Made by a program: the position numbers and the translations under genes. Source: CAVDRM01 sp963611355 (GTDB lineage Bacteria > Bacillota > Clostridia > Christensenellales > Aristaeellaceae). Taken from it: 11,351 nucleotides of DNA. Positions 1 to 10,590 of the stretch are shown here, piece after piece. The notes beneath the pieces are model-generated. The model had not been told where the DNA came from, did not search any database, and worked only from the letters and a program-made list of their open reading frames with translations. Each line of letters begins with the position of its first letter. Position 1 is the first letter of the stretch. The stretch lies in the NCBI GenBank assembly GCA_963611355.1, contig CAVDRM010000041.1, forward strand, positions 1 through 11,351, given 5' to 3'.

Positions 1-1101
<1,101 letters not shown>

Positions 1102-1155
1102 TGATGCTGGTTTTTGCAGCTTTCGTATAGGCCGCTTGTAAGAGGAGTGCAAAGC

Positions 1156-4710
<3,555 letters not shown>

Positions 4711-4725
4711 TAGATTCTCCCCTTT

Positions 4726-4771
4726 CATCAAAATTCTCCCTCCTTCTTATGAAGGAGGGAGAATTTTGATG
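4726..4771. terminator. Perfect 21-bp hairpin, probable bidirectional terminator
   Basis: Arms 4726-4746 and 4751-4771 are perfectly complementary (21 bp) around the loop TTAT. The arms carry an AAAA tract on the left and a TTTT tract on the right, so transcripts in either direction end the stem with a short U run. It begins 16 nt after the rpoC stop, and the gene remnant at 4830-5266 runs toward it on the other strand. The convergent position and symmetry fit a shared terminator. The U run is only 4 nt and is part of the stem, so efficiency is uncertain. Confidence 0.75.
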
Positions 4772-4780
4772 CCCGTTTGC

Positions 4781-4810
4781 CGGAAGCAAATCATGCATTT
4801 CCGATTTTTT
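4781..4810 (+). terminator. Second rpoC-side hairpin followed by T6
   Basis: The outer stem pairs CGGAA (4781-4785) with TTCCG (4799-4803), and the inner stem pairs GCA (4786-4788) with TGC (4794-4796), leaving a 2-nt bulge. Six T residues follow at 4805-4810. This is a weaker stem than the 21-bp hairpin just upstream but has the better U tract for + strand transcripts. It may act as a backup terminator for the rpoBC operon. Confidence 0.45.
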
Positions 4811-4829
4811 CTATGTTTTAGGCGCAGAC

Positions 4830-5266
4830 TTATACGGTCAGCTGCATTCTGATATGCGGGATGCCGTCCTCCGAAAAAACATCGGACACCGGACGGAAGC
4901 CCGCCTTTTCATACAGGGTGCGGGCATAGGTCTGAGCCTCGATGGTGATAAGCCGGCGGAAAATTTTTCTTTGGCAACGGCAATGGCGGCACGGACGATT
5001 CGGCTGCCCAAGCCGCACCGCCGCCTGACGGCAATCACCCGCCGATGGGGGCTTCTTCAAAGCCTGTGTGCGGCGGCAGCACCCGCGCATACGCCTGTAT
5101 GCCGCCTGCATCCTTCAGCCAGAGATGATAGGCGGGTCTTGTCGAAGGCGTCGATTTCCTGATAAGGGCAGCGCTGCTCCACGACAAAAACCGCTATGCG
5201 CAGACGATAAATTTCGTACAGCTCCTCGGTGCTTAATTCGGTGAAATGCCTGATGATTAGCTCCAT
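4830..5266 (-). pseudogene. ElaA-like GNAT N-acetyltransferase, broken by three frameshifts
   Basis: When the three - strand frames are joined, this reads as one complete GNAT acetyltransferase of about 145 residues, most like the ElaA group. The start is ATG at 5266, with AAGGAG at 5276-5281, 9 nt away. The first part (MELIIRHF..., then YRLRIAVFVVEQRCPYQEID) is in the start frame. Near 5131-5137 an extra base moves the reading to a second frame (AYHLWLKDAGG...PHTGFEEAPIG). Near 5037-5043 a missing base returns it to the first frame (VIAVRRRCGLGSRIVRAAIA), which carries the acetyl-CoA pyrophosphate-binding loop in the area of R-x-x-G-x-G/S, here CGLGS. Near 4952-4957 another missing base moves it to the third frame (LITIEAQTYARTLYEKAGF...EDGIPHIRM, stop at 4830). 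Without repair the product would stop at 5057. All three indels lie in short C/G-rich runs, so either decay or sequence error is possible. The gene lies 31 nt downstream of the Nim-like gene and is probably co-transcribed with it. Confidence 0.85.
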
Positions 5267-5297
5267 GCAGCATGGCTCCTTGAACGGGAACGGCCAA

Positions 5298-5774
5298 TCA
5301 CCGTTCCTGAATTTCCTTGCCGCTGATGTGTTCGATATCCAGCACATAGATGCGCACGGCCTTGCCGGATGATGCGATTTCCTCATCGGCAGTTTGTTCA
5401 TCGGGAAAATATTTCATGGCCAGCCTTTTGACGAGCGCCTGCGTTTCACCGCGATCCTCCACCATATGGCAGCGCCCGAACACAACGGCGCTTTGCAGGA
5501 AGGGCGCCCATGCCTCCTTTTTGACGGTCTCATGGCCGTAGACCGTAAAGCACACCCTGTCGTCGGCGCGAAGGGCATCCGCCTTGTGACCGGCCGCCGC
5601 ACCGTGAAAATAAATCTTTCTCTGCGCCTCGTCATATAAAAAATTCAGCGGAATCGCGTACGGATAGCCGCCGTCGCCGTGCATCGCCAGCACCCCGCGC
5701 CGCTCCGTGCGCAGAAGCGCCTGCGCCTCGTCAAGACCAATTTCGTTTTTCTTCCTTCGGACAGGACGAAACAT
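5298..5774 (-). CDS. Nim-like pyridoxamine 5'-phosphate oxidase-fold flavoprotein
   Basis: This is a 158-residue protein of the split-barrel, FMN-binding pyridoxamine 5'-phosphate oxidase superfamily, closest in pattern to the 5-nitroimidazole-resistance (Nim) group. Seen directly: the N-terminal FRPVRRKKNEI, then GDGGYPYAIPLNFLYD, then KIYFHGAAAGHKADALRADD followed by RVCFTVYG. That order is typical of the Nim-like subfamily, in which a conserved His near the IYFHGA-G-K motif is important. The start chosen is ATG at 5774, with AAGGAG at 5783-5788, 8 nt away; an upstream ATG in the same frame at 5813 has no such site. Members bind flavin or act as general reductases, but the substrate cannot be told from sequence and drug resistance should not be assumed. 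It follows the aldo/keto reductase gene after 154 bp. That gap holds a lone TTGACA (- strand, 5870-5875) without a good -10 box, so co-transcription with the reductase is likely but not proven. Confidence 0.85.
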   Translation of the reverse strand: MFRPVRRKKNEIGLDEAQALLRTERRGVLAMHGDGGYPYAIPLNFLYDEAQRKIYFHGAAAGHKADALRADDRVCFTVYGHETVKKEAWAPFLQSAVVFGRCHMVEDRGETQALVKRLAMKYFPDEQTADEEIASSGKAVRIYVLDIEHISGKEIQER

Positions 5775-5928
5775 ATAATCATCTCCTTGCATCAACTGCC
5801 GCCAGGGCATCAAGCGGAAGCCCCGCAGTCAAGCGCGTACAAAAGCACCCGACACGCCGAGCTGCGCCCTGTCAAGCGAAACAGCCAATCATGAACAAAA
5901 GGTTACGGTGCTGCGGCGCGCTGCCGCG

Positions 5929-7038
5929 TTAACGCCTTTCAAATTCCGCCGCGATGCCGGCCAGCAGCCTGCGGATGGGCAGGTGCTGCGGACACGCCTT
6001 TTCGCACTTGCCGCATTTGATGCAGTCCGAAGCCCTGCGCCCGGGCGCGGTATGCACGACATTGTAGTAGTAATCCGCATTCCAGTCGTGATACAGCTGC
6101 TTGGTGTTCATGATGGCAAACAGGTCGGGGATAGCGATGTGCTTGGGACAGCCGTCCGTGCAGTAGCGGCAGGAGGTGCAGGGGATGAGATTCATGGATT
6201 TGAAAATTTCCTGCACCCTTTGGACGGCCTGAAGCTCGGTCTCATCCAGCGGTTTGAAATCCTTCATGAAGGACAGGTTGTCCTCCATCTGCTGCATATT
6301 GCTCATGCCGGACAGCACCATCATGATGCCGGGAAAGCTCGCGGCAAAGCGGATGGCATAGCTGGCGGGGCTGCCGCCGTGCAGCGCGTCCAGCACCTTT
6401 TCGGCTTCTTGCGGCAGGCTGACCAGATTGCCGCCCTTGACGGGCTCCATAACGATGACGGGCTTGCCGTATTTTACGCATACATCGTAACACTTGCGGC
6501 TTTGCACGGCGGGGTCGTCGTAATCCGCATAGTTGAATTGAATCTGAACGGCCTCGATTTGCGGGTAGTCCGTCAGAATCCGCTCCAGCATCTCGGCACG
6601 GTCATGAAAGGAGATGCCGACATGCCTGATTTTTCCCTCCGCCTTCAGCGCAAACGCCGTTTCATAGGCGCGGCATTCCCTGTAATGCCCGTAGTTGCCG
6701 GCGCCCTGCGCGTGCATCAGATAAAAATCGAAATAATCCACGCCGCAGGCGGCCAGCTGGCCTTCAAAGAAGGGGCGGATGTCCGCCTCGGTCTTGAAGA
6801 AATTGCCCGTCAGCTTGTCGGTCAGAATATAGCGTTCGCGGGGATAGCGGCTCGTCAGGCATTCGCGCAGGGCGGTTTCGCTTTTTCCCTGAATGTAGCC
6901 GTGCGCGGTGTCAAAGTAATTAAAGCCCGCAGCCAGGAATGCATCCACCATGCGTTTGGTTTCATCAAGGTCTACATCTTCGCCCCGCATCGGCAGCCGC
7001 ATACAGCCAAAGCCGAAATTTTTTTTGATATTTTCCAT
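5929..7038 (-). CDS. Aldo/keto reductase with two C-terminal 4Fe-4S cluster motifs
   Basis: This 369-residue cytoplasmic oxidoreductase belongs to the iron-sulfur aldo/keto reductase group (COG1453-like). The TIM-barrel part covers about residues 1-270 and keeps the catalytic tetrad: Asp43 and Tyr48 in YFDTAHGY, Lys75 in LTDK, and His109 in YLMH. Later conserved stretches are GKIRHVGISFHD, VQIQFNY and VIVMEPVKGG. The C-terminal part has two ferredoxin-like sets: Cys287, Cys290, Cys293 and Cys297, the last followed by Pro; and Cys339, Cys342, Cys345 and Cys349, also followed by Pro. It therefore probably passes electrons between two 4Fe-4S clusters and the barrel; the substrate is unknown. The start is ATG at 7038 (MENIKKNFGFGCMRLPM), with AAGGAG at 7049-7054, 10 nt away; longer upstream reading lacks family support. 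It is the first gene of the - strand group and has its own promoter at 7119-7147. Confidence 0.93.
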   Translation of the reverse strand: MENIKKNFGFGCMRLPMRGEDVDLDETKRMVDAFLAAGFNYFDTAHGYIQGKSETALRECLTSRYPRERYILTDKLTGNFFKTEADIRPFFEGQLAACGVDYFDFYLMHAQGAGNYGHYRECRAYETAFALKAEGKIRHVGISFHDRAEMLERILTDYPQIEAVQIQFNYADYDDPAVQSRKCYDVCVKYGKPVIVMEPVKGGNLVSLPQEAEKVLDALHGGSPASYAIRFAASFPGIMMVLSGMSNMQQMEDNLSFMKDFKPLDETELQAVQRVQEIFKSMNLIPCTSCRYCTDGCPKHIAIPDLFAIMNTKQLYHDWNADYYYNVVHTAPGRRASDCIKCGKCEKACPQHLPIRRLLAGIAAEFERR

Positions 7039-7118
7039 ACGGTCAGTGCTCCTTTTCCTTTCACGGCCGCCAGGCGGCTCTGCCGACACGACGGCAGACT
7101 GAAAAATCGAACATATAT

Positions 7119-7147
7119 ATTGTACAGAAAAAAAGAAAAATCGTCAA
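7119..7147 (-). promoter_or_regulatory. Sigma-A promoter of the aldo/keto reductase operon
   Basis: On the - strand TTGACG (7142-7147) is followed after exactly 17 nt by TACAAT (7119-7124); each hexamer differs from consensus at one base. The spacer is T-rich. Transcription would begin near 7112, giving a leader of about 70 nt before the reductase start at 7038. This is the best promoter match in the window. Confidence 0.8.
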
Positions 7148-7171
7148 TGAATACGATTTGATGACAGACGG

Positions 7172-7193
7172 AAAAAACGCATTAATTGATGCG
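7172..7193 (-). terminator. Short hairpin followed by T6 on the - strand
   Basis: The palindrome cgcattaattgatgcg (7178-7193) forms a 5-6 bp stem, one pair being G-T. On the - strand it is followed directly by six T residues (complement of 7172-7177). It lies just upstream of the reductase promoter and downstream of the TetR gene, so it could end the TetR transcript. The stem is short, so this may be only one edge of the hairpin array. Confidence 0.45.
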
Positions 7194-7423
7194 GCAGACT
7201 GTCGAACAAGTCCGCAGATATTCTGGGGGAAGCATGAAGGGGCCGCAGCCCCTTCATTTTTGATCGTATCGACCGGCTTTGCCGGTCGTGCGGGGCGATG
7301 TTTCGGAGCGTCAGCGCAGAAAAATCCTTTCCGAAGCCTTGCCATGCAGGATGAATGGTTTCATCCTGCATGGAGCGTGTCAAAAACGCAGTTTTTGGAC
7401 ACGCAGACGCATCAATCGATGCG
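7178..7423. repeat. Non-coding hairpin array bounded by two near-identical palindromes
   Basis: This 246-nt stretch between the reductase promoter and the TetR gene holds no credible gene but at least six inverted repeats. They are 7178-7193; 7234-7257 (10-bp perfect stem); 7271-7287 (7-bp stem, loop TTT); 7342-7373 (14-bp perfect stem, loop TGGT); 7375-7404 (13-bp stem with one bulged G); and 7408-7423 (6-bp stem). The last three stand 1-3 nt apart. The outer palindromes are the same in 14 of 16 bases, and both differences are T/C changes, one in the stem (a G-T pair becomes G-C) and one in the loop. A seventh weaker pair joins TTCGGA (7302-7307) to TCCGAA (7330-7335). The density suggests a dispersed intergenic repeat, a MITE-like element or a structured RNA, rather than simple terminators. 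Which one cannot be settled from a single copy. Confidence 0.6.
7234..7261 (+). terminator. 10-bp GC-rich hairpin followed by T5
   Basis: The stem pairs atgaaggggc (7234-7243) with gccccttcat (7248-7257) around the loop CGCA and ends in a T run at 7257-7261. The form is that of an intrinsic terminator for + strand transcripts, yet no + strand gene lies upstream within 2.4 kb. It is therefore more likely a module of the hairpin array, or a guard against antisense transcription into tetR. Confidence 0.4.
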
Positions 7424-7431
7424 GCCAGCAG

Positions 7432-7995
7432 CTACTGTATCGCCGCTGGAATGGCGCTTTTCAGGAGGCGCTCCGCATAGGCGACCGTTTTTTCGCGGCT
7501 GCGCTTTTGCGGATGGACGATATAGTCCAGCAGCGTGCAGGCCAGCGCCTCCGTGAAAAAGGTGCAGAGAAATTGTCGATAGTCCGCATCTAAGACAACG
7601 CCTAATTTGCCGGCGCTCTGCTCAATCAGGCTGTCAAGGCAGGCGTTAAAATCCAGAAACAGGAAGCGCTTCAGTCCTGCCTGACCGACGGCGTTGTAGG
7701 CGTTGGCCAAAAGGTACTGGTTGTTTTCCACATAATCCAGCACAAAATGAATGACTTCATGGTAGTCGAGCATCAGGTCATACTGCTTGACGACCTCGAC
7801 CGCCTCCTCCTCTATCATCCATTTGAACAGGTCGTAAATATCCGCGAAATGGTAGTAAAAGGAATTGCGGTTGAGGCCGCAGGCGGATACCAGCTCATGA
7901 ACGGTGATTTTGTTGATGGATTTGCCGGCCATCAGTTTTTTGAGCGCCGCCGCCAGCTCCTTTTTGGTCGTCAGGGATATATCCTTCTGCCTCAT
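7432..7995 (-). CDS. TetR/AcrR-type transcriptional regulator
   Basis: This is a 187-residue TetR-like DNA-binding protein. The N-terminal helix-turn-helix covers about residues 29-50 (ITVHELVSACGLNRNSFYYHF), where the SFYYHF recognition-helix end is typical of the family, followed by the linker helix DIYDLFKWMIEEE. The C-terminal ligand/dimer domain is all-helical and diverged, similar in character to the DhaS-like subgroup (FCTFFTEA and LLDYIVHPQ are visible). The start chosen is ATG at 7995, because AAAGGA at 8007-8012 is 11 nt away; an in-frame GTG at 8004 lies only 2 nt from that site. The gene diverges from the exporter operon across 186 bp, which is the classic position for a local repressor of an export gene. 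Its inducer is unknown. Confidence 0.9.
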   Translation of the reverse strand: MRQKDISLTTKKELAAALKKLMAGKSINKITVHELVSACGLNRNSFYYHFADIYDLFKWMIEEEAVEVVKQYDLMLDYHEVIHFVLDYVENNQYLLANAYNAVGQAGLKRFLFLDFNACLDSLIEQSAGKLGVVLDADYRQFLCTFFTEALACTLLDYIVHPQKRSREKTVAYAERLLKSAIPAAIQ

Positions 7996-8027
7996 CGTCC
8001 GCACCGTCCTTTCGGCATAATCACTTT

Positions 8028-8056
8028 ATCTTATCAGCTTATCGGGGTGTCATCAA
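8028..8056 (-). promoter_or_regulatory. Candidate promoter of the tetR gene
   Basis: On the - strand TTGATG (8051-8056) is separated by 17 nt from TAAGAT (8028-8033); each matches consensus at four of six positions. The distance to the ATG at 7995 gives a leader of about 27 nt. The match is moderate. The 8058-8078 direct repeat lies just upstream, so binding there could influence this promoter. Confidence 0.45.
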
Positions 8057-8057
8057 T

Positions 8058-8078
8058 AGGCATTGTCAGGCATTTGTC
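8058..8078. promoter_or_regulatory. Tandem direct repeat, candidate TetR operator
   Basis: AGGCATTGTC (8058-8067) is followed at once by AGGCATTTGTC (8068-8078), the same word with one extra T. It lies immediately upstream of the tetR -35 box, in the divergent spacer. TetR proteins usually bind palindromes, so a head-to-tail repeat is not the textbook form; it is suggested only by position and repetition. Confidence 0.35.
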
Positions 8079-8100
8079 TGATATTTTTCCGCAAAACACG

Positions 8101-8122
8101 GGACAGATTTCGGGGATTGTCC
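8101..8122. promoter_or_regulatory. Inverted repeat GGACA-N12-TGTCC, candidate operator
   Basis: GGACA (8101-8105) and TGTCC (8118-8122) are inverted arms 12 nt apart, ending 1 nt before the likely -35 region of the exporter operon. TGTC also occurs in the direct repeats at 8058-8078, so the TGTC/GACA half-site recurs through the spacer. A dimeric regulator bound here would block the + strand promoter. This is inference from position and symmetry. Confidence 0.4.
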
Positions 8123-8123
8123 G

Positions 8124-8152
8124 TTTTTTGTGTTCGCAATGCCGCTTATAAT
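8124..8152 (+). promoter_or_regulatory. Candidate promoter of the exporter operon
   Basis: A perfect -10 hexamer TATAAT lies at 8147-8152, 29 nt before the ATG at 8182. At 17-nt spacing the -35 position (8124-8129) is TTTTTT, a poor match. A strong -10 with a weak -35 fits a regulated promoter. The start of transcription would be near 8159, almost directly at the ribosome binding site (8167-8174). Confidence 0.5.
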
Positions 8153-8181
8153 AGATTGAAACCTTGAAAGGAGGCGGGAAG

Positions 8182-8511
8182 ATGCCGGAGGAGGAGGGAA
8201 AAAGCCTCTTAGCGGAGACCCGAATGTATCGGGTGGAGCTTAGGACGATGCTGGGTCAGCGGGTGGGAAGCCTGATGCTGCACATGAGCAGCGGCAGCTT
8301 TTTGGGCATTCTCAGCCTGATGCGCTCGGATAATCCCGTGCGGGGGCAGGTTTCGGCAGATGGGCACTGCACCTTGAGCGGGAGCATTCGGACAAGGGTC
8401 AGCACTTACCCGATGACGGGGGAAGGGCTGCTGTTTCCGGAGCGGCTGGAGCTGCTTTTGCATTGCGCCGGAATTTATCTGCCGCTTCAGGGAAAAAGAA
8501 GGGAGGAATAG
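8182..8511 (+). CDS. Small protein of unknown function, first gene of the exporter operon
   Basis: This is a 109-residue protein that I do not recognise. The start chosen is ATG at 8182, with AAAGGAGG at 8167-8174, 7 nt away; an in-frame TTG at 8164 falls before that site. The sequence has no signal peptide or membrane segment. After a charged N-terminus (MPEEEGKSLLAE) it alternates hydrophobic and polar residues in a strand-like pattern: YRVELRTMLGQRVGSLMLHM, then SFLGILSLMRSDNPVRGQVS, then CTLSGSIRTRVSTYPMTGEG. This suggests a small cytoplasmic beta-barrel or beta-sandwich of about 90 residues. The TAG stop lies 3 nt before the MMPL start and its last codons contain the MMPL ribosome binding site, so translation is coupled. 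A sensor or accessory role for the exporter is possible but only inferred from position. The reading frame itself is well supported. Confidence 0.75.
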   Translation: MPEEEGKSLLAETRMYRVELRTMLGQRVGSLMLHMSSGSFLGILSLMRSDNPVRGQVSADGHCTLSGSIRTRVSTYPMTGEGLLFPERLELLLHCAGIYLPLQGKRREE

Positions 8512-8514
8512 CCC

Positions 8515-10590
8515 ATGCACAGGTTTTATCGGGCAACGACACGACACCCTAAAACGGTTGTCATGCTGTTCCTGCTGCTGACGGTGTTCTGTGCGCTGTG
8601 CAAGCCGCTCATTTCCGTCAATTATGACATGAACGATTATCTGCCGCCGGACACCGCATCCTCGCAGGCGCTCACGGTCATGGAGGAGGAATATGAAGGC
8701 GGCGTACCGAACGCCAGGGTCATGGTGAAAAACATGACCGTTGCGGAGGCGCTTCAATACAAGAAAGCGCTTGAGCAGGTGGACGGCGTGAGCAGTGTCA
8801 CATGGCTGGACGATGCAGCCGATGTGATGCGGCCGCTGGAAACATTGGATGCGGACACGGTGAAGAGCTATTATCGGGATGGCGCGGCGCTGTTTTCCGT
8901 CACCATTGAGGAGGATAAGCGCATCGCGGCGGTCAATGACATCAGAAAATTGATTGGCAATGACAATGCCATGAGCGGCTCGGCTGTGTCTACGGCAATC
9001 GCCACCACCGATACGGTGTCGCAGGTTCGGATAATCTCCGTCTGTGCGGTCGCCTTTGTGCTGCTTATCCTGATGCTGACGACCACTTCATGGCTGGAGC
9101 CGCTGATTGTGCTGGGCAGCCTGGGCGTGGCCATCCTCATCAACAGCGGCTCAAACCTGATATGCGGAGAAATCTCCTTTGTGTCCAATGCGGCGGGGAG
9201 CATCTTGCAGCTGGCCGTTTCGCTGGATTATTCCATCTTTTTGCTGCATCGCTTTGAGGAGTGCCGCAGGGAAACGCAGGATTCGCGGGAGGCTATGGTT
9301 TCGGCGCTGTGCAAGTCCACCATGTCAATCCTGTCCAGCGGGCTGACCACCGTCATCGGCTTTTTGGCGCTGTGCCTGATGCAGTTTCAAATCGGCCCCG
9401 ATATGGGGCTTGTGCTGGGCAAGGGCATCGTCATCAGCCTGCTGACAGTATTTCTTTTTTCACCGTCGCTTATCCTCCTTTGCCATGCGGGGCTTGAAAA
9501 AACGCGGCACCGCTCCTTGATGCCGTCTTTCAGGGGACTGGGAAAATGCGTGACCAAAATGATGATTCCCGTGATGGTTCTCCTGCTTTTGGTCAGCGTC
9601 CCCGCGTATCTGGGCGCGGAAAAGAACAGCTTCTATTACGGCGCATCGCATATTTTCGGCGCTGAAACGAAGCTTGGTTCGGATATTGAGGAAATCGAAG
9701 CGGTGTTCGGGAAGAGCGATACCTATGTGCTGATGGTGAAAAAGGGCAATTCGGCGCGGGAGCAGGCGCTGTCTGAGGCGCTTCGGGCGCTGCCGGAGGT
9801 GACCTCCGTCATCTCCTACACGGACAATGCGGGAAGCGTCATCCCGACGGAATATGTGGACAAGGACACCCTCTCCAAGCTGATTTCCGAGCATTACAGC
9901 CGCATGGTGCTGTCCGTTCAGGCGGATTTAGAGGGAGATGCGACGTTTGATTTGGTGAAGCGCGTGCGCGAAACGGCAGAGCGGTATTATCCGAACGCAT
10001 GGTATCTGGCGGGCGAGGGCGTCAGCACGAACGACATGAAGGAAACGGTCACGGCGGATATGGCCAAGGTCAATCTGATTGCCATCGGCGCTGTATTTAT
10101 CGTCCTGCTGCTGTCCTTTAAGTCCCTGTCCCTGCCTGTCATTCTGGTGCTGGCCATCGAAACGGGCATTTGGATAAACACGGCGCTGCCGTATTTTACG
10201 GGGCAAACCGTTTTTTACATTTCGTATCTCATCATTTCGTCCATTCAGCTCGGCTCTACGGTGGACTATGCCATCCTGTTTACGGACAGGTACACGGAAT
10301 TCCGACGGAGCATGGGCAAAAAGGACGCGATAGCGCATACCGTGGCCTCGGTCACGACTTCGATTTTGACATCGGGCTTAACCATGACAGTGGTCGGCTT
10401 TTTGATGGGCATCATTTCAACCCATGGGCTGCTCAGCCAGCTTGGCTATTTTATAGGGCGCGGCGCGCTCATGTCGATGGGCATTGTGCTGTTTGCACTG
10501 CCGGGCATGCTGTATCTGCTGGACGGCTTGATTCGGCGCACGACAAAGGGTGCGGCTTTTGCAAAGGGAGGAAGCAAAAATGAGCTTTAA
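8515..10590 (+). CDS. MMPL/RND-superfamily membrane exporter
   Basis: This 691-residue integral membrane protein has the two-fold MMPL plan. TM1 covers about residues 13-35, followed by an extracytoplasmic domain (about 36-168) and TM2-6 (about 170-325). The second half repeats this: TM7 about 348-368, an extracytoplasmic domain (about 369-513), and TM8-12 (about 515-670). Each half carries the Asp-Tyr pair that in MmpL3-type proteins forms the proton relay: Asp238-Tyr239 in SLDYSIFLLHRFEE and Asp584-Tyr585 in STVDYAILFTDRYTE, both followed by the typical R-F/Y-x-E end. It is shorter than mycobacterial MmpL proteins and near the usual length of Bacillota members. The start is ATG at 8515 (GGGAGGA at 8501-8507, 7 nt away). 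Members move lipids, lipid-linked molecules or hydrophobic compounds out of the membrane using the proton gradient; the substrate here is unknown. The divergent TetR is the likely regulator. The 3' end overlaps the next gene by 11 nt. Confidence 0.93.
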   Translation: MHRFYRATTRHPKTVVMLFLLLTVFCALCKPLISVNYDMNDYLPPDTASSQALTVMEEEYEGGVPNARVMVKNMTVAEALQYKKALEQVDGVSSVTWLDDAADVMRPLETLDADTVKSYYRDGAALFSVTIEEDKRIAAVNDIRKLIGNDNAMSGSAVSTAIATTDTVSQVRIISVCAVAFVLLILMLTTTSWLEPLIVLGSLGVAILINSGSNLICGEISFVSNAAGSILQLAVSLDYSIFLLHRFEECRRETQDSREAMVSALCKSTMSILSSGLTTVIGFLALCLMQFQIGPDMGLVLGKGIVISLLTVFLFSPSLILLCHAGLEKTRHRSLMPSFRGLGKCVTKMMIPVMVLLLLVSVPAYLGAEKNSFYYGASHIFGAETKLGSDIEEIEAVFGKSDTYVLMVKKGNSAREQALSEALRALPEVTSVISYTDNAGSVIPTEYVDKDTLSKLISEHYSRMVLSVQADLEGDATFDLVKRVRETAERYYPNAWYLAGEGVSTNDMKETVTADMAKVNLIAIGAVFIVLLLSFKSLSLPVILVLAIETGIWINTALPYFTGQTVFYISYLIISSIQLGSTVDYAILFTDRYTEFRRSMGKKDAIAHTVASVTTSILTSGLTMTVVGFLMGIISTHGLLSQLGYFIGRGALMSMGIVLFALPGMLYLLDGLIRRTTKGAAFAKGGSKNEL

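Noticed and set aside
5037..5137. A local DNA inversion between the inverted 7-mers acccgcc and ggcgggt in the GNAT remnant
   Set aside because: The segment between them still reads as GNAT sequence in the correct orientation, so no inversion has occurred; single-base indels explain the frames.
4952..5137. Programmed ribosomal frameshifting in the GNAT gene
   Set aside because: Three shifts in both directions at sites without slippery heptamers or clear downstream structure make this very unlikely.
5811..5878. Three copies of CAAGCG (5811, 5830, 5873) and a TTGACA on the - strand upstream of the Nim-like gene
   Set aside because: The words are short and unevenly spaced and the TTGACA has no fitting -10 box at 16-18 nt, so I do not call a promoter or operator.
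5913..5926. GC-rich hairpin just after the aldo/keto reductase stop
   Set aside because: The stem is only about 5 bp and no T run follows on the - strand, so it is not a credible intrinsic terminator.
5908..7161. 417-codon + strand open frame opposite the aldo/keto reductase
   Set aside because: The - strand frame encodes a complete enzyme with all catalytic residues and Fe-S motifs. The + strand frame shows no domain, so it is a shadow.
7158..7593. Overlapping + strand open frames across the hairpin array and the end of tetR
   Set aside because: They are translated from palindromic DNA and from antisense of tetR, have no ribosome binding site and no family likeness.
8209..8757. 182-codon - strand open frame opposite the small protein and the start of MMPL
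   Set aside because: It is antisense to two well-supported coupled genes. Its product is rich in His, Gln and Arg, as expected of a shadow frame.
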